A stretch of DNA of 64,000 bases, from contig NZ_CP031320.1 in assembly GCF_003355155.1 (NCBI RefSeq), positions 3,153,367 through 3,217,366 on the forward strand, read 5' to 3'. Shown one piece after another: positions 8,085 through 15,663 of the stretch. The stretch is from Streptomyces armeniacus. Its GTDB lineage: Bacteria; Actinomycetota; Actinomycetes; Streptomycetales; Streptomycetaceae. Under the pieces are notes generated by a model that saw nothing but the letters and a program-made list of their open reading frames with translations, was not told the origin of the DNA and made no database searches. Numbering within the stretch: the first letter of the stretch is position 1; every line of letters begins with the position of its first letter. Made by a program: the position numbers and the translations under genes.

Positions 8085-10070
8085 TCAGAGCCCCGCCGCC
8101 AGCCGGGCCGCCAGCGTCCGTGCGAAGCGTGCCGGGTCGGACAGCTCGCCGCCCTCGGCCAGCAGCGCCATCCCGTAGACCAGTTCGGCGGTCTCCGCCA
8201 GGGCCGGGTCCTCCGGGTTCGCCGCGTGGGCGTCCTTGAGGCCGGCCGTCAGCGGGTGGCCGGGGTTGAGTTCCAGGATGCGCTTGATGCGCGGCAGCTC
8301 CTGGCCCATCGCGCGGTACATCTTCTCCAGGTTCGGCGTGACGTCATGCGCGTCGCCGACGATGCAGGCGGGCGACGTCGTCAGCCGCGAGGACAGCCGT
8401 ACGTCCTTCACGTCCTCGCCCAGCGCGGTGCCCAGCCAGCCCAGCAGCGGCGCGAACTCCTTCTCCCGCCGCTGCTCCTCCTCGCGCCCCGCCTCGTCGT
8501 CGCTCTCCTCCGTCTTGCCGGAGTCCAGGTCGACCTGGCCCTTGGCGATCGACTGCAGCGGGGTGCCGTCGAACTCGCGGATCTGCTCCACCCACACCTC
8601 GTCCACCGGGTCGGTGAGCAGCAGCACCTCGTAGCCCTTGGCCTGGAACGCCTCGATGTGCGGGCTGTTCTCCAGGCGGGTGCGGGACTCACCGGTGAGG
8701 AAGTAGATGTGCTCCTGGCCGTCCTTCATCCGGGACACGTAGTCCCGCAGGCCCGTCTGCTCGTCGGGGTCGTGGGTGGAGGGGAAGGACGCGATGTCGA
8801 GGAGGGTCTCACGGTTGTCCGGGTCGGAGAGCAGGCCCTCCTTCATCGCGGGCCCGAACTCCTGCCAGAAGGTGCGGTACCGCTCGGCGTCCTTCGTCCG
8901 CAGCGACTTCACGGTCGAGAGGATCTTCTTGACCAGCCTGCGGTGCATGAGCTGGATCTGCCGGTCCTGCTGGAGCGTCTCCCGCGAGACGTTGAGCGAC
9001 AGGTCCTGCGCGTCGACGACGCCCTTGACGAACCGCAGGTAGTCGGGGAGCAGCGAGGTGCAGTCGTCCATGATGAACACCCGCCGCACGTACAGGTTCA
9101 CCCCGCGCCTGCCGCCCTGCTGGTAGAGGTCCAGCGGCGCGTGGGAGGGGATGAACAGCACCGCCTGGTACTCGAACGTGCCCTCCGCCCGCGTGTGGAC
9201 CGTCTCCAGCGGGTCCGTCCAGTCGTGGCTGATGTGCTTGTAGAACTCCTTGTACTCGTCCTCGGAGATGTCGTCCTGGGAGCGGGCCCACAGGGCCTTC
9301 ATGGAGTTGAGCGTCTCGACGGTCCGCTCCGGAGCGGGGTTCTCGCCGTCCGCGTCGCCGTCCGCGTCGCCGTCACCGCCGCCGTCCCCGTCGCTCGCGG
9401 GGCGCTCCACCGTCGTCCGCACGGGCCACGGGATGAAGTCCGAGTGCTTGCGTACGATCTGCCGCAGCCGGTTCGTGTCCGTGTAGTCGAACAGGTGGTC
9501 CTCGGCGTCCTCGGGCTTCAGGTGCAGCGTCACCGAGGTGCCCTGCGGAGCGTCGTCGAGGGTCTCCAGCTCGTACGTGCCCTCGCCGGCCGACTCCCAG
9601 CGCGTGCCCTGCCGTTCGCCCGCGCGCCGTGTCACCAGGGTGACCTTGTCGGCGACCATGAAGGTGGAGTAGAAGCCGACACCGAAGCTGCCGATGAGGT
9701 CGGCGGAGGCGGCGGCGTCCTTGTTCTCGTTCGCCTCTTTCAGCTTGCGGACGAACTCCGCCGTGCCGGACTTGGCGATGGTCCCGATCAGGCCCGTCAC
9801 CTCGTCGTACGACATGCCGATGCCGTTGTCCCGCACGGTCAGCGTACGGGCCCCCGCGTCCGTCTCCAGCTCGATGTGCAGGTCGGATGTGTCCGCCTCG
9901 AGGCCGCTGTCCCGCAGCGACTCCAGCCGCAGCTTGTCCAGGGCGTCGGAGGCGTTGGAGATCAACTCCCGCAGGAAGACGTCCTTGTTGGAGTAGATCG
10001 AGTGCACCACCAGCCGCAACAGCTGACGGGACTCGGCCTGGAACTCGTGTGTCTCGACCCTGCCGCTCAC
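8085..10070 (-). CDS. htpG: Molecular chaperone HtpG (Hsp90 family)
   Basis: 661 residues, typical HtpG length. The N-terminal GHKL ATPase domain shows ELISNASDALDKLR, the Mg/ATP motif DNGIGM, and GSFGVGFYSTF; middle and C-terminal domains follow (GVVDAQDLSLNVSRETLQ). It is a cytosolic ATP-dependent chaperone. A low-complexity insert of Asp/Gly alternation (DGDADGDADG) lies at about residues 225-240, at the charged linker position. It stands alone: the kinase operon lies beyond its 3' end and about 240 bases of intergenic DNA lie upstream. The ATG at 10070 gives MSGRVETHEFQAE, as expected for the family. Confidence 0.96.
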   Translation of the reverse strand: MSGRVETHEFQAESRQLLRLVVHSIYSNKDVFLRELISNASDALDKLRLESLRDSGLEADTSDLHIELETDAGARTLTVRDNGIGMSYDEVTGLIGTIAKSGTAEFVRKLKEANENKDAAASADLIGSFGVGFYSTFMVADKVTLVTRRAGERQGTRWESAGEGTYELETLDDAPQGTSVTLHLKPEDAEDHLFDYTDTNRLRQIVRKHSDFIPWPVRTTVERPASDGDGGGDGDADGDADGENPAPERTVETLNSMKALWARSQDDISEDEYKEFYKHISHDWTDPLETVHTRAEGTFEYQAVLFIPSHAPLDLYQQGGRRGVNLYVRRVFIMDDCTSLLPDYLRFVKGVVDAQDLSLNVSRETLQQDRQIQLMHRRLVKKILSTVKSLRTKDAERYRTFWQEFGPAMKEGLLSDPDNRETLLDIASFPSTHDPDEQTGLRDYVSRMKDGQEHIYFLTGESRTRLENSPHIEAFQAKGYEVLLLTDPVDEVWVEQIREFDGTPLQSIAKGQVDLDSGKTEESDDEAGREEEQRREKEFAPLLGWLGTALGEDVKDVRLSSRLTTSPACIVGDAHDVTPNLEKMYRAMGQELPRIKRILELNPGHPLTAGLKDAHAANPEDPALAETAELVYGMALLAEGGELSDPARFARTLAARLAAGL

Positions 10071-10262
10071 AGCACTCCTCCTCGGGGAGCACCTTGTCGG
10101 TCATGTCCCACGAAGGCGGAGCCGCCGCCTCCCCGTACGGCGGACCGCCGGAGGGCGCACTCCACCGCGCCCTCACGGCACCGATCTTGCCCGCTCGACG
10201 GACCGTCGCGCCACTTCTCCGGCGGGCCGGCCCGTGGCGGATCGGTACGTACGGACCAGGGC

Positions 10263-10312
10263 GGGCTCCGTACGGTGTCGGGTTCCGTACGGCGGCGGGT
10301 TCCGTACGGGGC
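10263..10312. repeat. Tandem GGxTCCGTACGG repeats
   Basis: Three near-copies of a 17-18 base unit built on GG(C/T)TCCGTACGG lie between htpG and the small membrane-protein gene, just past the stop of the latter. CCGTACGG is a palindrome that recurs in several intergenic spots of this window. Confidence 0.6.
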
Positions 10313-10624
10313 TCAATCCCGTGGGTTGCGGGCGAGCTTGACCGTGATGCCGCCGATCCCCAGCGGTCCGGCGACGCCCGTGACGACCGCGACGGTCTCG
10401 GCCGCGAACTGGAGCAGGGCGAGTACCGCGGCGACGACGCCCAGGACGCCGAGCGCCGTACCGGTGCCGACGGCGAGCGGGACCAGGTAGCGGCCGGGGC
10501 TGCGGCGGGGCGCCGGGGCGGGGGTTTGGACGATCACGACGGGCCGGCCGGTGGCTTCCGCGCGCCGGTAGGCGTCGGCGGGGATGTGCGGGGCGAGGCT
10601 CGGGGGTGGTTCGGGCTGGTGCAT
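10313..10624 (-). CDS. Small membrane protein of unknown function
   Basis: 103 residues. A Pro-rich polar N-terminus (MHQPEPPPSLAPHIPADAYRRAE) is followed by a Pro/Arg segment and two hydrophobic stretches (about residues 47-68 and 72-92) separated by little polar sequence. A strong ribosome-binding site (AAAGGAG) ends a few bases before the ATG at 10624, supporting this start over longer ones. The layout resembles small two-helix proteins annotated as domains of unknown function in streptomycetes, some carried on integrative elements, but I cannot assign a family. No catalytic motif is visible. Confidence 0.65.
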   Translation of the reverse strand: MHQPEPPPSLAPHIPADAYRRAEATGRPVVIVQTPAPAPRRSPGRYLVPLAVGTGTALGVLGVVAAVLALLQFAAETVAVVTGVAGPLGIGGITVKLARNPRD

Positions 10625-10812
10625 GGTGGTGCTCCTTTCTCGCGTGCGAGTGCCCACCGCCGTAGCCCTCATCCGCCTTGTGCCGCGGCCTGGTTGGCGC
10701 CGCCGTCGCATACCGGCCACGGGGCATAGGGGCCGTACGGGCCGTACCGCCTGGGTCCGCCCGTACGAACGGGCCGGCGGGCGCGGGGAGTTGGGTGCGG
10801 TCGGAGCGAGAA

Positions 10813-10845
10813 TGGTCCAGACCTATTGACGAATGGTCTGGACTA
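10813..10845 (+). promoter_or_regulatory. Chitinase promoter direct repeats
   Basis: Two 12-base elements, TGGTCCAGACCT (10813-10824) and TGGTCTGGACTA (10834-10845), start 21 bases apart (two helical turns). They match the 12-bp direct repeats described in promoters of Streptomyces chitinase genes, which mediate chitin induction and glucose repression and overlap sites of the GntR regulator DasR. TTGACG at 10826-10831 lies between them and may be the -35 element. Confidence 0.8.
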
Positions 10846-10960
10846 ACTTACCGTCCGGTGACTCGCTTCCCGTGAGTCGACAAGGCCCCGGCAAGGGGAA
10901 CTTCGGCTTGCTCCTGTCAGCTCACCCCGCGCCGGCCGCCATAGCCAGAAGGGAGCAAGC

Positions 10961-12070
10961 ATGATCGGACGGAAGCTGCGTCTGCTGGGGTTCGGCCTGG
11001 CGACGGCCTGTGCCGTGCAGATGCTCGTCGCTGTGGCACCGAGCGCGGCGGAACGGGAGGGCGTACGGGACGGCGTACGCACCGCCGGCGCGCAAGCGGC
11101 CGACGCGCGGGACGAGACCTGCGCCGTCAAGTCGAAGCCCTCGGGGAAGGTGCTCCAGGGGTACTGGGAGAACTGGGACGGCGCGGCCAACGGTGTGCAC
11201 CCGCCGTTCGGCTGGACGCCGATCACCGACACCCGTATTGCCCAGCACGGCTACAACGTGCTGAACGCCGCGTTCCCCGTCATCCGCTCGGACGGCACCG
11301 TCCTGTGGGAGGACGGCATGGACTCGACGGTGAAGGTGGCCACCCCGGCCGAGATGTGCGAGGCCAAGGCGTCCGGCCAGACGATCCTGATGTCGATCGG
11401 CGGCGCGACGGCCGGTATCGACCTCAGTTCGCGTGCGGTCGCGGACCGGTTCATCGAGACGGTGGTGCCGATCCTGAAGGAGTACAACTTCGACGGCATC
11501 GACATCGACATCGAGACCGGCCTCACGGGCAGCGGCGACATCAACCAGCTGTCGGCCTCGCAGGCCAACCTCATCCACATCATCGACGGCGTGCTCGCGC
11601 GGATGCCGTCCAACTTCGGCCTGACGATGGCGCCCGAGACGGCGTACGTGACGGGCGGCAGCGTGGTCTACGGCTCGATCTGGGGCGCGTATCTGCCGAT
11701 CGTGAAGAAGTACGCGGACAACGGCCGCCTGTGGTGGCTGAACATGCAGTACTACAACGGCAGCATGTACGGCTGCTCCGGCGACTCGTACTCCGCCGGC
11801 ACGGTCGAAGGGTTCACCAAGCAGACCGACTGCCTGAACGCCGGGCTGGTCGTACAGGGCACCACGATCAAGGTGCCGTACGACAAGCAGGTGCCGGGCC
11901 TGCCCGCGCAACCGGGCGCCGGGGGCGGCTACATGTCGCCGTCTCTGGTCGCGCAGGCGTGGAACCACTACGGCGGCGGGCTGAAGGGCCTCATGACCTG
12001 GTCGCTCAACTGGGACGGGTCCAAGTCGTGGACCTTCGGCGACAACGTGAGGTCCCTGCAGGGGCGCTGA
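10961..12070 (+). CDS. Secreted GH18 chitinase
   Basis: 369 residues. Signal peptide at about 1-29 (MIGRKLRLLGFGLATACAV), a short linker, then a GH18 domain beginning KVLQGYWENWDG. The catalytic motif FDGIDIDIE gives Asp178, Asp181, Asp183 and the acid Glu185; SIGGA is the other conserved GH18 strand, and the domain ends near TWSLNWDG. The enzyme hydrolyses beta-1,4 bonds in chitin outside the cell. No separate chitin-binding module is present, so this is a catalytic-domain-only enzyme. Ribosome-binding site AAGGGAGC precedes the ATG. The direct repeats 115-150 bases upstream imply induction by chitin breakdown products. Confidence 0.93.
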   Translation: MIGRKLRLLGFGLATACAVQMLVAVAPSAAEREGVRDGVRTAGAQAADARDETCAVKSKPSGKVLQGYWENWDGAANGVHPPFGWTPITDTRIAQHGYNVLNAAFPVIRSDGTVLWEDGMDSTVKVATPAEMCEAKASGQTILMSIGGATAGIDLSSRAVADRFIETVVPILKEYNFDGIDIDIETGLTGSGDINQLSASQANLIHIIDGVLARMPSNFGLTMAPETAYVTGGSVVYGSIWGAYLPIVKKYADNGRLWWLNMQYYNGSMYGCSGDSYSAGTVEGFTKQTDCLNAGLVVQGTTIKVPYDKQVPGLPAQPGAGGGYMSPSLVAQAWNHYGGGLKGLMTWSLNWDGSKSWTFGDNVRSLQGR

Positions 12071-12101
12071 CGGTGTGCGGGCACCATCAGTGACGTGGGG
12101 G

Positions 12102-12147
12102 CGAGACGGTCCGTTCTGTGCGGGTGCGCGCGGAACGGACCGTCTCG
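12102..12147 (+). terminator. Terminator after the chitinase gene
   Basis: Perfect 15-base inverted repeat (CGAGACGGTCCGTTC, 12102-12116; GAACGGACCGTCTCG, 12133-12147) with a 16-base loop, followed by TCTTGTCT. Confidence 0.85.
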
Positions 12148-12184
12148 TCTTGTCTGGCCGATGCCGTTGTCCCAGCGCCAGCTT

Positions 12185-12256
12185 GTTTAGTCAAGGTTCA
12201 GCAAAACGCTAAACCAACTCCCGGAAATTAAGGTGAAGAAAAGCTAGACCGGTCTA
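12185..12256 (+). promoter_or_regulatory. Promoter/operator region of the mannan operon
   Basis: This AT-richer stretch upstream of the binding-protein gene contains GTTTAG (12185) and its complement CTAAAC (12209), the sequence CAAAACGCTAAAC, and a perfect 12-base palindrome TAGACCGGTCTA (12245-12256). Either could bind the LacI-family regulator encoded at 18183-19205. I cannot say which from sequence alone. Confidence 0.5.
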
Positions 12257-12346
12257 TGGACGGGCCCCCAAAACGGCCTCTACGTTAAGCGCCACGCCGA
12301 CCACCCCGTGTCAGAGCGCCCGCGACTCACCAGGAGGCAACGGCAC

Positions 12347-13648
12347 ATGAGCCCGTACCGGACCGCGCCCCGCAGAACAGTCACCGCCGCCGTCGGCGCC
12401 CTCTCGCTGCTCGCCGCCCTGAGCGGCTGCGGCAAGGGCGACGACGCGGCGCAGAGCGACCCGCGGCAACTGACCGTGCTGTCGCAGTACCTGAAGTCGA
12501 CGCCGGGCGGGAAGCTCTTCTACGAGCAGGCCGCGGCGTTCACCAAGGAGACCGGCATCAAGGTGAGGATCGTCGAGGCGGGCGAGGACCTCGACGAGTC
12601 GTACGAGACCTCGCTCGCCGCGAACAAGGAGGCCGACGTCGTCTTCGTCAACGTCTACGACAAGACGCTCGGCTGGACCGGGAACGGTGCCGCCGTCCCC
12701 GTGGACGAACACCTCGACAAGTGGGGCCTGCGGGACCGGATCGAGCCGCGCGCGCTCGAGGAGTGGACGGACGCGGACGGCAAGGTGATGGGGTTCCCGT
12801 TCGCCGGGTTCTCCTGGCCGGTCTGGTACAACACCGCGCTGCTCAAGAAGGCGGGTGTGCCCGAGGTCCCGGCCACCACGGACGAACTCATCGACGCCGC
12901 GGGCAAGTTGCGCGAGGCGGGCATCGAACCGCTGACCGTAGGCGGGAACGACTGGAGCGGCCAGAAGCTGTTCTTCCAGATAGCCCAGTCGTACACGCCG
13001 CCCGCCGAGAGCCGGAAGCTGTACGCGAAGGGCGGCTTCTGCGACTCCGAGAAGACGATGAAGGGCATCAGGCTGTTCACCGAACTGCGCGACGCCGGCG
13101 TCTTCGTGGACAAGGCGCAGGGCTTCACGTTCGACGCGATGCAGAACAAGTACTACACGGGCAAGGCGGCGATGATGTCGCAGGGCTCGTGGGCGTTCAT
13201 CGAACTGCCGGAGAAGGTGCGGAAGCAGACCGAGCTGGCCGGGCTGCCGCTGCCGGAGGGCGCGGAGTTCAAGCAGCCGACGTCGTTCACCGGCTACACC
13301 AGCACGGGTTTCTGGATCAGCCCGAACGGCGACAAGAAGCAGGACGCGGTCAAGGAGTTCGTGAGCTGGTTCTACCAGCCGGATGTCTCCGGTAAGTTCC
13401 TCGCCGAGGCCTCCGTCTACCCGTCGCTCAAGCTGGACGCCGAGCACCGCAAGACGGAGGACCCGCTGCTGCGCAGTGCCGTGAACGACCTTCCGGAGCG
13501 TACGGCCGACGCCCAGCTGCCCGACCTGCACGTGCCGGCCGCCGCCAACACCCCGCTCGTACAGGCCACCAGCCTCGCCTACGGTTCCGGCAACGACGCG
13601 GAGAAGATCTGCGGCGCGCTCGACCAGGCGTACGCCGGAGCCCAGTGA
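12347..13648 (+). CDS. Sugar ABC transporter substrate-binding lipoprotein
   Basis: 433 residues, family-1 extracellular solute-binding protein. A lipoprotein signal with lipobox LSGC lies at about residues 24-27 (ALSLLAALSGCGKG), so the mature protein is anchored to the outer face of the membrane. The start at 12347 is chosen because an AGGAGG lies 11 bases before it. It is first in an operon with two permeases, a beta-mannosidase and a LacI regulator; manno-oligosaccharides are the likely ligand. No ATPase is encoded here, so a shared MsiK-like ATPase elsewhere is presumably used. Confidence 0.88.
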   Translation: MSPYRTAPRRTVTAAVGALSLLAALSGCGKGDDAAQSDPRQLTVLSQYLKSTPGGKLFYEQAAAFTKETGIKVRIVEAGEDLDESYETSLAANKEADVVFVNVYDKTLGWTGNGAAVPVDEHLDKWGLRDRIEPRALEEWTDADGKVMGFPFAGFSWPVWYNTALLKKAGVPEVPATTDELIDAAGKLREAGIEPLTVGGNDWSGQKLFFQIAQSYTPPAESRKLYAKGGFCDSEKTMKGIRLFTELRDAGVFVDKAQGFTFDAMQNKYYTGKAAMMSQGSWAFIELPEKVRKQTELAGLPLPEGAEFKQPTSFTGYTSTGFWISPNGDKKQDAVKEFVSWFYQPDVSGKFLAEASVYPSLKLDAEHRKTEDPLLRSAVNDLPERTADAQLPDLHVPAAANTPLVQATSLAYGSGNDAEKICGALDQAYAGAQ

Positions 13649-14601
13649 TGTCCACCGCCCTGGCGACTGCGGACAAGCGCCGGACAACGTTGTCCAACGG
13701 TCGCCCCGCACCCCCCGCCCGCGCCGCCGCACGCCGACGGAGGCGCGGGTGGGGCCCCACCGTCTTCGCCGTGCCGGCGCTGCTCTGGTACGGGGTGTTC
13801 ATGGCGGGCCCGGTCGTCGCGATGTTCGTGATCAGCCTCAACAAGTGGGCGAGCCTCATCTCGCCGCACGAGTTCACCGGAACGGACAACTACCGGCGTG
13901 TCTTCGACGATCCGGCGTTCTACGACGCCCTCCGCAACACCGGCGTCCAACTCGGCGTCGCCCTCCCGCTGATGATCCCGCTCGCCTTCATGCTCGGCTA
14001 CTACCTCCAGCTGAGGCCGCCCGGCCACCGCGTGCTGCGCGTGCTCTGCTTCACGCCCGGCCTGCTCTCGCTCTCCGCGAAGGCGATGATCTTCATGGGG
14101 ATGCTGGCGCCGGAGGGCGGCGTCAACGGCCTGCTGCGCACGGCCGGTCTGGGCTCCGCCGCCACCCCCTGGCTCGCCGACCCCTCGACGGCGCTCGCCG
14201 CGGTGATCCTCGTCGACGTGTGGGCCGGGATCGGCTACACCGCCGTGCTGTTCGCCGCCCGGCTGGCGAGCGTCCCGGACGGCGTGTACGAGGCCGCCGC
14301 GCTCGACGGCGCCGGGCACTGGCGGCGGATGTGGCAGGTGGCGTTCCCCGTGTGCAAGGGGTTCGTCGGGGTGGCGACGATGCTCCAGTTCCTGTGGACG
14401 CTGTTCAACTCCTCGGCCACGGTGCTGATGCTGACCAAGGGCGGCCCCGGCACCTCGTCCACCACGCTGTCGTACCTGATGTACCAGCGGGCGTTCCTCC
14501 AGCAGGACGTCGGCTACAGCCAGGCGGTCGGCGTGCTGCTCTTCGTCCTGGGACTGGCGGGCATGGTCGTCATCCGCAGGGTCCTGCGCCAGAACTACTG
14601 A
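13648..14601 (+). CDS. Sugar ABC transporter permease (MalF-like)
   Basis: 317 residues with six hydrophobic segments and the binding-protein-dependent permease EAA-type loop (YEAAALDGAGHWRRMWQVAFP). The Arg-rich N-terminal tail is cytoplasmic. Its ATG overlaps the stop of the binding-protein gene (TGATG); a GTG one codon upstream is possible. It forms the importer channel together with the next gene. Confidence 0.9.
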   Translation: MSTALATADKRRTTLSNGRPAPPARAAARRRRRGWGPTVFAVPALLWYGVFMAGPVVAMFVISLNKWASLISPHEFTGTDNYRRVFDDPAFYDALRNTGVQLGVALPLMIPLAFMLGYYLQLRPPGHRVLRVLCFTPGLLSLSAKAMIFMGMLAPEGGVNGLLRTAGLGSAATPWLADPSTALAAVILVDVWAGIGYTAVLFAARLASVPDGVYEAAALDGAGHWRRMWQVAFPVCKGFVGVATMLQFLWTLFNSSATVLMLTKGGPGTSSTTLSYLMYQRAFLQQDVGYSQAVGVLLFVLGLAGMVVIRRVLRQNY

Positions 14602-14617
14602 GAGGAGGTACCCGACC

Positions 14618-15550
14618 GTGCCGTCCCGCCGTACCACTCCAGCCGCAGGAGCCGTTACGGGCGCCGGGGTCAGCCCTGCCCGGGTCAGCCCTGCCCGGGT
14701 GCGCCGCCCCCGGGCCGGCCGCGCCCACGGTGGCAGGGGCATGCTGGCCGGCCACGTGCTGGCCTGGTCGTACGCCCTGCTGCTGCTCCTCCCGCTCTAC
14801 TACCTGCTGACCACCTCCCTCAAGGACAACGCGGAGGTTTTCGCGCACCCCTTCTCCCTCCCCGGCCAGTGGCTGTTCGACAACTTCGCCGACGCCTGGG
14901 ACCTGGCCTCGCTCGGCCCGGCACTGGGCAACTCCGTGCTGATCACGGCCGGAGCGGAGGCCATCACGCTGGCGCTCGCGTTCCCCGCGGCGTACGGACT
15001 CGCCCGCAGCGGCGGGCGTACGGCGGCGGTGGTCGAGCGGATCTTCGGGATCGGCTTCCTCATCCCGGCGTTCGCGGCGCTGGTGCCGACGGTGCTGCTC
15101 GCCATCGAGCTCGAGATGTTCCAGATGCAGGCGTTCCTGATCCTCTTCCTGCCGGCCACCGCGCTGCCGCTGTCCGTCATTCTGTTGACGCAGTTCATGC
15201 GGACGATCCCGGCCGAGCTGGAGGAGAGCGCAATGATGGACGGCGCCGGACGGTGGACGGTGCTGTGGCGGATCTACGTGCCGATGTCGGCGCCGGGCGT
15301 CATCACCGTCGCGATCCTGAACTTCCTGGGCTTCTGGAACGAGTACCTGTTCAGCCTGGTCATCCTCGGCCCCGACCCCGAACTGCGCACCGTGCAGGTC
15401 GCACTGCCGTCACTCGTCTCGGCCACGATGGTGCAGTACGGCATCCTCGCCGCGGCCTGCCTCATCACGCTCGTCCCGGTGTACTCGGTGTACGTCGCGC
15501 TCCAGCGCCGTATGGAGAGCGCGCTGGTGGACGGAGCGGTCAAATCGTGA
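14618..15550 (+). CDS. Sugar ABC transporter permease (MalG-like)
   Basis: 310 residues, GTG start with GAGAGGAGG just upstream. It has a long polar N-terminal tail containing the repeated VSPARVSPARV, then six membrane segments and the EAA-like loop (ELEESAMMDGAGRWTVLWRIYVP). The C-terminus (RMESALVDGAVKS) is typical of MalG-type subunits. It partners the preceding permease in manno-oligosaccharide import. Confidence 0.9.
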   Translation: MPSRRTTPAAGAVTGAGVSPARVSPARVRRPRAGRAHGGRGMLAGHVLAWSYALLLLLPLYYLLTTSLKDNAEVFAHPFSLPGQWLFDNFADAWDLASLGPALGNSVLITAGAEAITLALAFPAAYGLARSGGRTAAVVERIFGIGFLIPAFAALVPTVLLAIELEMFQMQAFLILFLPATALPLSVILLTQFMRTIPAELEESAMMDGAGRWTVLWRIYVPMSAPGVITVAILNFLGFWNEYLFSLVILGPDPELRTVQVALPSLVSATMVQYGILAAACLITLVPVYSVYVALQRRMESALVDGAVKS

Positions 15551-15663
15551 GGCCGTCGAACCCGGCAAACCCATCAAACCCGGCCGAACCGGCCGAACCG
15601 CCCAGCCCCGCAAGGCCCTTGAACACAGTGAACGCCCCTGAAACACATGAACGGAGCCCTGGC

